From Macrocybe gigantea (Eukaryota; Basidiomycota; Agaricomycetes; Agaricales; Callistosporiaceae), in the NCBI GenBank assembly GCA_011319805.1, contig SJRY01000225.1, forward strand, positions 124,001-188,000: 64,000 bases of DNA, in the 5' to 3' direction. Of this stretch, positions 54,046-64,000 are shown piece after piece (within the stretch, counting starts at the first letter, position 1; every line of letters starts with the position of its first letter). The translations under genes and the position numbers were made by a program. The notes under the pieces were generated by a model that was given only the letters and a program-made list of their open reading frames with translations, made no database searches and was not told where the DNA came from.

Positions 54046-57000
54046 GATGCCACCGAAGCAAAAGGATACTGGTGTCAACTCTGCTGCTAGTCTTAAGCAG
54101 AAACGAAGCAAACTAACCTTCTGAACACCAACAAATGCTCCTGCAGAGGAGGCTCCTGCTGGACAAGCAAGTTCAAGCAAAAATCGAATCATTACTTTGC
54201 GAACAAGTACATCTGGTCATCGTGGATATCACACTCATGATTCTCCTGCCACCACCAGCTCCAATCCCAGCTCCAATCCTGATTCTCCCAATCCTAGTGC
54301 TAAGTTGGTTACCAGCTCTGAAGATATGCCTCAGTTGGGTGACCCACTTCCAATCAGTGATAATTTGGCACTCTCTGATGGCGATGGTGACTCTCCTCCA
54401 GCAAGTACTTCTGCAGCTAAGTAAAAACAAAAGAATACAACTACTGTAAGTCAATTATATATGATTTATATATTGTAACTGACAATTATAGTCAAAACTT
54501 CTGGATTGGCTTGCTTATCGGCAAACTTGCTTAGATGAGTTATTGCGACATGATGGTCAGGCTGGGTCCCTGAATCAACAAACTTGCTGGAGTTGTAAAA
54601 AAGAGGAGGCAACCTGGAAGTGTCTTGATTGTCTTGATGGAGGATTGCTGCGATGTCAGGCATGCTTAATCACAACACATGCCCACCATCTCCTACACCG
54701 AATCGAGGTGAATCAGGTCCTTTCTTTGTGTTCATCTCTTCTGACTTTTTTTAGTAGAAATGGAATGGATTTTTTTTTCAGAAGTCCTCGCTCCATGATG
54801 TGGGGCTTCGGATTCAGCTTGGTCATGATGGAGACAAATGCATCTCACCTATACCAGGCCCAAGTTCATTTACAGTCATCGACACCTCTGGTATCCATCT
54901 TATTTCCATCAATTTCTGTGATTGTCGGAAAAATGGAATTGTTCCACATCACATCCAGCTTTTACATTCTGCATGGTTTTCTGGGACATTCAAGTGTCCC
55001 AAGGTTGTCTTTACCTTTTGCTGCCTCGATTTCTACCATGAATTAACACTTCAAGGCAAGATCAATGCATATGATTTCTGTCATACCTTGTACCGACTCA
55101 CTGATAGTCTGAAGTTGATGAATATAACTGTGAGTCTGCTAATTTTAAGATAAGGACATATACCAATTTTTGAATATCTAGGCATATGTAAAAGAATTTC
55201 ATCATATTGCGCGCATCTGGCAGCACTTGTTGATGCTCAAGTGCTCTGGCCATGGTCATGATTCCTTGGGTGTTGTTGCTACATCTGAGGGTGAAGTTGT
55301 GATTGAGTGTCCTGCTTGTCCACATGAGGGGCAGAATTTGCCCAATGATTGGGATTTAAATGATGCAAAAAGGTATGTTATTTTTTTTGCCATAGACCAA
55401 GTTTTGACTTGTCTTAATTATAGTAGCTACATATACATCCAATTTTTGGCCATAGATAGCAATTTCAAATTGTGGCTCAAGGAATGGGGCATACAAGATC
55501 CTGAATTGGCTCCAGGATAGGCATATTTCATTGAAGAAGAGAAATATCAAGCATTTATTAAGGATTATATCGATCAACCTGAGGTAATATCTCTAAAACT
55601 TGGATTTCTTTTGTACTAAATATCTTTGCAAAGGTTAATACCTGCCAGTCAGAGCATGATGCATTAGTCTGTGCTGCTGTTCATTCAACACCTGGATACA
55701 AAGTTACTGGTACAATTCTGGTGATATGTCCATGACATGGACTTGTATGCAGAAATGGAGTAGGGGACTTGCAAAAGGGAGAAAGGTAGGTGTTATGTCT
55801 GATTTTGGTTCGAAATCTACCTAACTAGTGCCAATAGATTCTGCAATATTGATTATGTTGTATTGTCATCGATCAAGGGGGAGAAGCTGCGGCGCATTGT
55901 CTTCACATTTGATATCAGCTGCCAATATTCAAAAAAGTTTCAAGAACGCATTAAGAAGCTGCATCGGGAGTTCCAGATCAATGATGATATGATGGTTGAA
56001 TTTGCTATTCCCAGCTGGCATATCAATGCTCATGGTGCCGATTGCTGAGCCAACTTTGGCCTCAGTTATTATGAAGGTATTGGCCGCACTTGTGGTGAAG
56101 AGATTGAAGTTGCATGGGCTGGTACCAATCCATTAGGTGCGAGTACAAGGGAGATGGGTCCTGGTGCATGCCATGACACTCTGAATGGCCAATGGAGTGG
56201 TTTAAATTTCCGGAGGATACTGGTTTTCTGTAATATTGACTTATATTCTTCAAATTCATGTTACTAACAAAGCATGTATGCAGGTCAGGAGTTTCTCCGA
56301 CATTTAAAAGAAGCCTTAGACATGCGCACAAAACATCAGCAACTCTTTGATCAATTCACAGCAACATTTAGTAAAGAAACAACAGCTGCTTGGCAAAATT
56401 TAATTGATTCTTGGAAAAATGGAAAATCCCACACAAATCCATACCTTGAGCCAAATTCATGTAAGAAAATGTTTGTTTTCTAATATTTTATAGTATAACT
56501 GGATTAATTGCAGTAACAACTTTACAAGATGTCCAGTTGGAGCTTGCAAAAGCAGATTTGACATCAGTGTCTCAAGGAGAAGTTTCTGCATATAAAATGA
56601 GTTTGACTGCTTTTCTTACAACAGGTTTGGAACTTGAGGAACAACAGTATGTGCTCTATGCAAAGAATACATCTGATTTCTCATCTCAATATTTAGATGA
56701 TTACTATTATATGAAGTGAATGTTATGAAGAAATATGAAATACAAAAGCAGCTTGCCGATCTTGAAGAAAAGTGGGGAATCCTCTTGCGCCACATTAATC
56801 AATGGTGAGAAGCACAGTTGGCTTATATGCCTGCAACTGGCCCACTTATTGCAAATGCAACTGCTGATTTGCTTGCAGCATCACAATCAGGTGAAGCAAA
56901 TTCAACACTTGCAGAGAATATTCCTCTATTCCTTCCTTCATCTCTCTCCAACCTCCATGCAACTCCTGGAATGGCTGCAGCTATTTCACGTGAAATACGA

Positions 57001-57078
57001 CTCCACATTGCACAAGCCAATGATGCATTGGCTGATGTCCGCCACCAGTTGTGCACTATTTCAGGTCTCTGTCATTAA
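54046..57078 (+). pseudogene. KDZ-family transposase gene with CxC2-type cysteine cluster
   Basis: Start ATG 54046 (MPPKQKDTGVNSAASLKQKR, then TGA). Exon 2 (54492-54707) holds a CxC2-like cluster: CWSCKKEEATWKCLDCLDGG, CQACLITTHAHHLLHRIE. Later exons read VGLRIQLGHDGDKC, DTSGIHLISINFCDC, DFYHELTLQGKINAYDFCHT, VIECPACPHEGQNLPNDW, FLAIDSNFKLWLKEWG, NGVGDLQKGER, FTFDISCQYSKKF, IPSWHINAHGADC, GIGRTCGEEIEVAWAGTNPL and STREMGPGACHDTLNGQWSG, in the order of KDZ transposases. Probable introns of 46-60 bp start at 54446, 54708, 55130, 55373, 55584, 55786, 56223 and 56461. The usual GRTDGE motif reads GRTCGE. Stops replace Trp (about 55517) and Arg (about 55732), and a frameshift lies near 56720. The C-terminal part ends at 57078, where the subterminal repeats begin. 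Confidence 0.88.
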
Positions 57079-57615
57079 CAATAACTTTCTGGAGCATTTA
57101 CAATTATTAACAATGACTTTCCAACCATTTACAATCATTTACAATAAGTTTCCAGATCATTTACAATCATTTACAATAAGTTTCCAGATCATTTACAATC
57201 ATTTACAATAAGTTTCCAGATCATTTACAATCATCTACAATCACCTCCCAGGCCATTTACAATCATTAACAATAAGTTTCCAGAGCATTTACAACCATTT
57301 ACAATTATTAACAATAAGTTTCCAGAGCATTTACAATCATTAACAATCCCTTTCCAGACCATTTACAATCATTTACAATCACCTCCCAGACCATTTACAA
57401 ATATTAACAATCCCTTTCCAGAGCATTTACAATCATTAACAATCCCTTTCCAGACCATTTACAATTATTAACAATCACCTCCCAGACTATTTACAATCAT
57501 TGACAGTCCCCTCCAAGACCATCTACAATCATTTACAATCATTAACAATCCCTTTCCAGAGCATTTACAATCATTAACAATAACTTTCCAGAGCATTTAC
57601 AATCATTTACAATCT
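57070..57615 (-). repeat. KDZ element right subterminal repeat array
   Basis: The reverse-oriented counterpart of 36040-36575: CATTTACAATCATTTACAAT and CATTAACAAT units spaced by AAGTTTCCAGA, CCCTTTCCAGA or CACCTCCCAGA. It begins immediately after the last transposase codons. Confidence 0.82.
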
Positions 57616-57733
57616 CCTTCTCTATCTGTCTGGCATGTATTACAATTGTTATTGTCATAAAGTCATCGGCATTATATACAATGGCCTGTCGGCACTTGCC
57701 CAGGATTGTTAACAAAAGTACAAGCCATGACTC
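57612..57733 (-). repeat. KDZ element right terminal inverted repeat
   Basis: Reverse complement of 35925-36046 with scattered differences, ending GTACAAGCCATGACT. Followed by CCCTATGC, the second copy of the 8-bp duplication. Confidence 0.85.
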
Positions 57734-57741
57734 CCCTATGC

Positions 57742-57753
57742 CTAGTTTTAACA
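57742..57753 (+). mobile_element. Copia LTR remnant, last 12 bases
   Basis: CTAGTTTTAACA after the KDZ duplication CCCTATGC is the end of the LTR interrupted at 35924. It joins LINE-B at 57754, as the LTR ending at 824 joins LINE-A. Confidence 0.8.
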
Positions 57754-59995
57754 GTCCTTTGGAAGAGTGTAGTGTAGATCAGAGAGATCCAGTAATGGAA
57801 TATCTAAGGAGAGTGACAATGGATAGTAGTCCAACATCAATCGCAGGTCATCATGAATGACTGATGCCATCCCAACCACATTGACAGGGATGAATATCAA
57901 ATCAATAACTGAGGGCCACAGCTCTAGGTTATGTGAAATGAAGGTTAGGCCATGATTAGATGGCTCCACCCAATCAAGACCAAGGTCGAGTGCTGCATCA
58001 CACAACATCTCTCCTCATGTACGCTGCAAGGTATGGACTCCATCCCAGAGTTTATAGTGACAGTTGAAATCCCCCCCAGATAAGTTAGATTGGGAAAATC
58101 AGGTCATTCTGCACAATCATGCAGCAAGTGAATGGCACTTCCATCTACATTAGAATAGGCATTTGTGAGAAACAGAGGCTCTTCCAGAGTGGAAAAGCTA
58201 ATAATTATCAGGTCATGACTATTGACAAGATCGCGTCTAAGGGAGGGATGCAACCGACATAAGCAGTTGTGAACATATATGAGCAGCAGATGATACAAGT
58301 CTAGTCAGAGTGACTGGGACCTCCAATTACTAGCTCGCCATCAGTGCTATGTGCTGATGGGGCTTGTCTTAACAGGTTTCAAGGAGCCTTGACGTTCTGG
58401 CCAGTTGACGTGTCCTCGATATTAAACCAAACAGTCACAGTATCAGAATTCTTGGAGTTATACATAACGCGCAGAACTCCAATAAGAGTGATGAGATCTG
58501 AGAATGAAGAGTCTCTGAGGATCTCATAGGCTTGCTGGGCAGTGATAACACTTCTATTGGAGTTGAAGTATGGTACATTGAGCAGTTTCACATAGGAAAT
58601 GCTCGTAGGAATAGCGAGCTCGATGGTAGATTCAGCCAGAGCACACTGGAGAGCAGCCTCATGCAGAATGCCGAGATCCTTAGATGATGCCACCTTCGTC
58701 ATCAAGCAAGAAAATGAGGAGGCAGAGTGATCCTGGATGGATTCGCATCAGATCCAGGATTTGCCAGCAGTCAGCCCTCAATTGAAGGCTGAGAGAAGAG
58801 TTCCAGCGGCAACAGAGGTGTTGTCCACAGGGAAAGTAAAGATCACTCTGACATTACATTGGGATGGGCTATGAGAGGTGGACTTTGCCTTCTTCTTGGG
58901 CAGTCTGGAAGACTCCCCGGTCGCTTCCTTTTGCAAGAAGACGATCTTCTCCACAGAGAGGTGTGGGAAAGTTTTTGCCAAGGCTACAATAGCTTCGGCA
59001 GGGGTATTGGCTGGTTGGGCCAAGGCTTGTGCATAGGAGCGCTTGCCAGCAGCAGGGCAAGTGGCCCTATTGACAGGAGGGGGCGGTCTATGACCTGGGA
59101 TTCAGGAGCGAGATCACGGTTGAGGCAGAGGGGGGTGGTTCAGATTCTGAGGCAGTCTCAGAGGACGAGTGCCCATGTTCGAATGAGAATCTTCCAGGCA
59201 TACAGTACCAGAAGGGGAGGTGTGGGGTCAGCGAACTGAGTCACCTTTCCATGAGAAGGGAGGTGAGCATTGACAATTTCTTGCAAGCACTGACCAAGGG
59301 GTGCTGAGGCCTGTCTAGCATAGAGACAGAGAACATGTTAATATCACTGGCACTGCTGACCAGAGTTGCAATACTCTCAGTGATGGCATATTGATATCCC
59401 ACTGGAATGGAGACAGAGGATGAGCCGACCTTCAGGATCCAAGCCTTGAGAGTGGCGAGAGATTTGGCTGTGGCCTTAGCTTCATCATGAAGGAACCAGT
59501 CCCCTTCAGGGAAGATCGTGATGCCAATACTGTTGTCATTGTATGCTGCCTCAGTGGACAGAATCGATGGAGAGGGGGAAGCAGGGGGTCCTGTAGGCCC
59601 ACCCACATTAGAAGGGTTGGTATCATTGGTGTCCATAAGACTATCACCACCTTGGAAGAGAAGGCTATCATTCCTCGGGGGGGGGGGGGGGGAGGAGCAG
59701 GAGAATGGAATGGGCCAGCAGAGGGCCATCCAGGGTGCGGGTTGAGTAGTGCATGACCACTACTGCCAATGATATTGAGTAGATCATCGCTCATAGAAAA
59801 ACTCTAATAAGTCGGTTGATTTTCAGCTGATTTTCACAATATGAGACGTGAAAGTGCTCAAGAGTTTAGAGAACTCAGGTCTGCAACTTGATTCAAGATC
59901 GGCCTAGTCAATGATGTTGTAGAGTGATGAAGATGATAGAGGAGAGTTATTTACACTTATTTACAAATGAGCATTGCAGAAAGAGAAGCGATCCC
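57754..59995 (-). pseudogene. LINE-B 5' part: 5' UTR, ORF1 without zinc knuckles, endonuclease
   Basis: On the minus strand it starts at the 5' UTR near 59995. ORF1 starts at 59794 (MSDDLLNIIGSSGHALLNPH) and continues through STEAAYNDNSIGITIF, a Pro/Arg-rich part and LPKKKAKSTSHS (58935) to TSTGQNVKAP at 58380. It then jumps into the endonuclease start, deleting the zinc-knuckle region. The endonuclease remnant includes DAALDLGLDWVEPSNHG (57990-57950) and is cut by the copia LTR at 57754. Several stops and frameshifts are present. A run of 14 G near 59680 is part of ORF1. Confidence 0.83.
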
Positions 59996-60908
59996 AATAG
60001 TGTCTTTGTCAAGCTTGTCATGAAGAAGAAGGAAGGAGACAAAGGAGTTGTACTCCTCAGAAAGAGCTCTGATCAAGGCCATGGAAGCAAGTTCACTATC
60101 CAGGCTAGACAGAGTGAAGTCTGCTGGGCAAAGATTTTGAATTTTGACCAGACAGTCCTCAACTCTATTCATAAGGGATTGCAGAGTTTCATCCTCCTTC
60201 TTCCTGATAGAGAAGAGATCATCATAGGCATTGAACCTGGAACCAGGCTTCTTTTGAAGATGGACCTTTTCCAAAGCAGCCCACATTTTCACAGGATCAT
60301 CTTTAATCCCATGAAAATGAATTCTCTGTTCCTGCTCCACCATAAGGTAGAGCTGGCCAGCTGCTTTATCTGACTTTAGGTCCCATGCTTCAGCAGAAGT
60401 GGAGTCTACTGGTCTTGGATTTGAACCAGAGACAATCCTCCAAAGGCCATAGGCTCTAAGCCAAGCCTCTATTTCTCTAGACTAAGTAGAGTAGTTGGTG
60501 GAGTTGAATTTGGTAAAAGAAGGCATGGAGGTAGAGAAAGACATGATGGCAAGATGCTAGAGGCAGGGAGATAGCAAAGGGATAAAGGCAAGGAGATGGA
60601 ATGGAATGGAATGATGGGAGGTTGGAAATACAACCACAACCCTCTTGCTTGGGCAGAGCACAAGAGAAAGAGAGAGACTGTGCTACTGGCCTTGCCCTCA
60701 GGAGAGTGTGTGTCAAGAAAGGTCTAGCTACTGAAAGTGCCCTTGGTCTACTTAAGTAAAGTAAAAGGACTATCTACTGAGCACCCAGTTGTCAGCACAA
60801 AGGCCTAATCCCAGAGTCATAGAAATGACTACCTGGTTTTCTACTGGTGGAGTAAAGACTGCTTCAAATGAAGATCAGTTCCAACAGTTGGTGCTCCTAT
60901 CTACTAAA
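59996..60908 (-). pseudogene. Copia 5' internal fragment: leader and Gag N-terminus
   Basis: Corresponds to 41815-42728 of the intact copia element. The Gag start would be at 60544 (MSFSTSMPSFTKFNSTN), with TAG replacing Trp near codon 21. The open part LYLMVEQEQRIHFHGI to LLLHDKLDKDTI ends where LINE-B 5' UTR begins. No LTR borders either end, so it arrived by rearrangement or as a partial copy. It now lies between two LINE-B pieces in opposite orientations. Confidence 0.85.
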
Positions 60909-61796
60909 CTTGGCCTGTTGGCAAAGCGACAAGTGATGATTCTGAGCTGATTGGATTGTATATGTCAATCCAAATGGCCATCATACAGGATGGAGTTATA
61001 TCCATTGTGTGTTTCCTTGACTCGATGAATGTAATTAACCACATTGTCAATTGCAACCCCCACTCTGCACAGTTGTATTCCATTGCTCTGTGCACTTCAT
61101 TGCATGCTTGGCTCACCCAATCTGAGCAGCACCAGATTACGCTCTGGCATGTCCCTTCCTAGTGGAAGTAGGCTATTCAGGTCGAAGCACACCAATCTGT
61201 GCATAGGCTCAACGTTCCTTAGGGACCTCATCCTCTTTATACCATGGATATACTCTGCAAGGAGGCAGATAATGATATGCATGCCTCTTGATTCCATGAT
61301 TCCAGAATCAAGAAATATATTGGTGCCTCCACATTTCATTTTTATAATGCAGGAAAGCCGGAGTCCTATGAGCACCCCCTTCACAAAAGAACAGGCTTTA
61401 TGAAGTTGGTGACAGGCAATGAGCTATATGCTCAGTGCTGTCGCATTGCTTGCAGCCATGCTCCAATCAATGTGTATCGAGCATGGTTCAATTTTGTAAA
61501 GAGCGATGAGTGCTCATATGGATGAGGTCCTGAAGACTCCATCCATGTTATGACTCTGTACAGTAACTGAAACAGGCCAACTGAACACCAGTATAATGGC
61601 TTTGTACACTCCTGGTTTATTAAGTACCTTACATTGAACAAGATGGCAGGTGCTTTCATCCTGGATCTGGGGGGTGGGTAACTGCCCTTTCATAGTAGGG
61701 GATCCACTGGGTTATGGCTCCTCACAGGGCCTTTGCACGGAAGTAACCACAGCCAGCCTTTGGACTGCAGAACCTAGAGCATCAAGTCAGTAGGGT
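60909..61796 (+). pseudogene. LINE-B RNase H and C-terminal region, degenerate
   Basis: Begins at CCTGTTGGCAAAGCGACAAG (RNase H) and reads DSELIGLYMSIQMAIIQDG, FLDSMNVINHIVNCNPHS and LWHVPS, with stops at 61160 and later. The C-terminal KSDECSYG cluster has lost a Cys. The 3' UTR starts near 61680 and is interrupted at 61796 by the T-element/LINE chimera, resuming at 63126. Confidence 0.8.
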
Positions 61797-63083
61797 AAGG
61801 GCTGGTTGGCATAGCAGTAAAACGTAGTCAGGTAGTCCTGTGGATGTGGCAATCCATGAAGCCGTGGGTTCTAGTCTGGAGGTAGCATCTTTAGGTTTGC
61901 ATTCAGAAGTGTCCGGAGCTGGTTCCATGTGACATGGGCAGGAAGTATCACGACCCTGTGACAGTTGTTCCCACGAGGGAGGTGACTTGGTCATGTGACT
62001 AAGCAGCTGGCACGTGACATAAGCTGGGTTATGCATCACACATGTGACTTACCCCACTATATGGGTCAAGTATCACATGACCCTAACTCACACGCTTGCA
62101 TGTGATCCCCGATCTAAAAGTATAGGGGCTGAAAGGATAAGGGACTATACTGGGAATTGGGCTGATAACCATCTGATAGTGTTTGAGCCAACAGGGCACC
62201 TGGTACCATGTGAGCCACCTGAAGTAGGGGTCCATGGAGGTTAGTCATGACGCAGTATGCTTCGGCGGAAGTAGATCCAGACCCGTTCAGCTAAGGGCTT
62301 CCCCTGTGGGAACCTGTCATGGGAGGACCATGGACCTTGCTGTGATATTGGAAGCCAGTCTGGCAGGCACATGGCAAGACAGAGACCTTGGACAGATGGG
62401 GATCCACACCCTAAGGGGCATCAGCGAACCATCTGCCAGGGGATGGGAAGGCAGGACTGGGGATCGTGCCCTAGACACCGCTGGACCATAGCAAGGCTGA
62501 ACAGTCTCCAGTCTTCAGCTCAAAAGACCTAACTCCTCTGTCAGTGGCCCTAGGATAATACACCCAGGTCGCTGCTTAAGTTGAATCTGAAGTGTGAACT
62601 CCTGGGTTCTGTGGGACTCTGGGGACCCCAGTGTGTAGGTGAAAGTCCATGCTAACCTACTTGACAGGCTTAAATGGTTCCCCTTGGCGTGGATGGCCTT
62701 GGAGTGCAAGTGTTGGACAAAGCCTTAATCCGGCAGACCGCAGCTGAGTAAGACGGTACCATCCCTGAGTCCACACCCAATTTTGGAGAGGCCTCAGCCA
62801 TTGGCAAGGAGGGGTCTGCAGACCAAATAGGGAGGGCATAAGCCTGATGGATGCACACTGGACCCATATAAGGAGTCCTAGGTTAAGAGTTCTCCTGGGC
62901 GTGGATGGCCCTGGGGTGAGAGTGCTGGACAATAGCCTTAATCCGGCAGACCCACCTGGGTAGCAGCCTCTTCCGCAAGGGGGGGCTAAACTTCATGTTT
63001 GTCTTGGACTCATCGTATTTATGGTAGATACCTTGGTGTATTTACGAGCAGACTGCCACTGTGCACCGCTATATAAATTGTTC

Positions 63084-63125
<42 letters not shown>
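61797..63125 (+). mobile_element. T-element/LINE chimeric retrocopy with 11-bp target-site duplication
   Basis: A full T-element (61797-62995, ending CTAAACTTCA) is joined to the last 130 bp of a LINE 3' UTR and a long poly(A) (62996-63125). The flanks GTCAGTAGGGT (61786-61796) and GTCAGTGGGGT (63126-63136) form an 11-bp duplication with one transition. The LINE joint (TGTTTGTCTTGGACTC) is at a different LINE position from that of the 24972-26460 unit, while the T-element joint is the same. It inserted in the LINE-B 3' UTR. Confidence 0.88.
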
Positions 63126-63128
<3 letters not shown>

Positions 63129-63310
63129 AGTGGGGTGTTTGACAAAAGTGAACACCAAGCTTTAATGCACTTCACAGATTCTGCAATGTCCATCATTATA
63201 GGCCCTCTTGGACCCTTTACATGGAATCGACCATATCTGGCTCTTAGGAGCTGGGAGACATGAACCCAACCAATAAGTAAGCATGGATGTGAGCAGTTAG
63301 CAGTTGTGCA
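63126..63310 (+). pseudogene. LINE-B 3' UTR, continuation after chimera insertion
   Basis: GGGTGTTTGACAAAAGTGAACACC and ATAGGCCCTCTTGGACCCTT match the LINE-B 3' UTR at 17490-17590. The end of the UTR and the poly(A) are not recognisable; degenerate repeats follow. Confidence 0.75.
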
Positions 63311-63894
63311 CAGGAGTACATTACATCCCCCACCATTTCCACTGGTATTCTGATGCAGTTCCTGTACAGTACTTGTTGAGTTCTGATAATTCTTGTAGAG
63401 TTCTGGTAAAGTCCTTATCCAGTTCTTGATTTTTGCAATCTATCTATAACAAGAACTCAACAAGGACTTAACAGGAACTTCAGCAGGACTGATGAGTATA
63501 GGAACTCCACAAGAACTCCACCAAAACTTTATAGGGATTACCTATGTATATTCTGAGGACTCTACAAGAAGGAGAACTGTACAAGGAATTCTGAAGGACT
63601 CTACAAGGACATTTTATCAACTATAAAAGAACCATACCAGGACTACAGGAGGACTGCAGGAGGATTCAAGAAGTACTACTTCTTTGAGGATTCTGCCAAG
63701 GAAATATGAAAATCCTAGTGAACCATACCAGGATAATACCAGGAATATAGAAGAACTTCATCAGAACAACATGATAAGGATTTTAGAAGGAATTCTTTTG
63801 TACTGTATCAGAAAAATACCAGGACTCCAGGAGGAATTCTGAAAGACCATAGACAAGGGTTATACTAGGACTGTACAAGGACAATAGTAGAACT
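63311..63894. repeat. Degenerate short repeats rich in AGGACT and AGAACT words
   Basis: Words such as CAAGAACTCCACC, ACTCTACAAGGAC, ACCAGGACTACAGGAGG and ATACCAGGA recur at irregular spacing of about 10-20 bp, first on the complementary strand (63340-63430: AGTTCTGATAATTC, AGTTCTGGTAAAGTCC), then on the plus strand. The two orientations could form a loose inverted repeat. No gene is seen. Confidence 0.55.
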
Positions 63895-64000
63895 GTACAG
63901 TACCCTTGCAAAAGTTTTGCAACATTACATATAAATAATAAACAAAAATTACTCTCTACACCTGCCTATACCCCACCTACCATGCCTAAGACACCTGGAA
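63895..64000 (+). mobile_element. Start of a Tc1-like element (terminal repeat), cut by window end
   Basis: After TA (63895-63896) the terminal repeat CAGTACCCTTGCAAAAGTTT begins, continuing TGCAACATTACATATAAATA, matching the terminal repeat at 17711. Near the window end ATGCCTAAGACACCTGGAA could be the transposase start (MPKTPG), but too little is visible to decide. Confidence 0.65.

Larger units (their letters stand above)
35925..57733. mobile_element. KDZ-type DNA transposon with TIRs, subterminal repeat arrays and three genes
   Basis: The left end ACTCGTAGCTCGTACTTTTG and the reverse complement of the right end AGTCATGGCTTGTACTTTTG (57732 down) begin long terminal inverted repeats of over 100 bp that share GTACTTTTGTTAACAAT, GACAGGCCATTGT and GCCAGACAGATAGAGAAGGA. 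The flanks CTCTGTGC (35917-35924) and CCCTATGC (57734-57741) are an 8-bp target duplication in a copia LTR, each with one transition from CCCTGTGC. Eight-bp duplications are known for Zisupton-type elements. Without the inserted copia and LINE the element is about 9.9 kb. It carries a minus-strand accessory gene, a TET/JBP-like gene and a KDZ transposase gene, all broken. The exact end is uncertain by one base. Confidence 0.85.

Noticed and set aside
59681..59696. G-run as a regulatory G-quadruplex
   Set aside because: A single homopolymer inside degenerate LINE-B ORF1, where related copies have a short Pro-codon run; most simply slippage expansion.

Overview
The window looks like a piece of a filamentous basidiomycete (Agaricomycete-type) nuclear genome. 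The evidence is a KDZ (Kyakuja-Dileera-Zisupton) transposase gene beside a TET/JBP-type dioxygenase gene, introns of about 50 nt with GT...AG ends, Tad-like LINEs with a C-terminal RNase H, a chromodomain Ty3/gypsy element and Ty1/copia elements. The genus cannot be told. I see no ordinary host gene: essentially all 64 kb is transposable element nested inside transposable element.

Layout. 1-824: 3' end and 3' LTR of a copia element. 825-5286: fragments of two LINE subfamilies (called A and B here), a tRNA-headed non-coding repeat (called the T-element here), another copia LTR and half of a Tc1-like transposase gene. 5287-28265: a LINE/T-element complex built around a 6-kb inverted repeat of LINE-A (arms 9829-15896 and 18124-24462) whose 2.2-kb spacer carries LINE-B pieces and the other half of the Tc1-like gene. 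28266-57753: a copia LTR split first by a Ty3/gypsy chromovirus (29211-35725, TSD ACAGC) and then by a KDZ DNA transposon of 21.8 kb (35925-57733). The KDZ element was in turn hit by an intact, very young copia element (37703-43255, identical LTRs, TSD CGAGG) and a full-length LINE-A (47338-53700, 15-bp TSD). 57754-64000: LINE-B and copia fragments, another T-element/LINE chimera with TSD, degenerate repeats and the terminal repeat of a second Tc1-like element.

How the parts work together. The KDZ element carries three genes: an uncharacterised accessory gene on the minus strand, a TET/JBP-like 2OG-Fe(II) dioxygenase gene on the plus strand, and the KDZ transposase gene on the plus strand. 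All three are decayed, and the first two are interrupted by retrotransposons. The T-element is about 1.2 kb, starts with RNA polymerase III-like A and B boxes, and ends with a GC hairpin followed by CTAAACTTCG. In at least five copies this fixed end is joined, in the same orientation, to a LINE-A sequence starting at a different LINE position and ending in poly(A). Two of these joints lie inside units bounded by their own target-site duplications. This is the signature of template switching during LINE reverse transcription, analogous to the WEIRD/MGL (MINE) chimeras of Magnaporthe. Two pairs of target-site duplications around the LINE inverted repeat are exchanged and inverted, which records an inversion by recombination between two LINE copies.

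Only one element looks potentially autonomous: the copia element at 37703-43255, with one unbroken 1409-residue Gag-Pol. The minus-strand LINE at 5287-8402 keeps an 868-residue RT-RNase H reading frame but is 5'-truncated.
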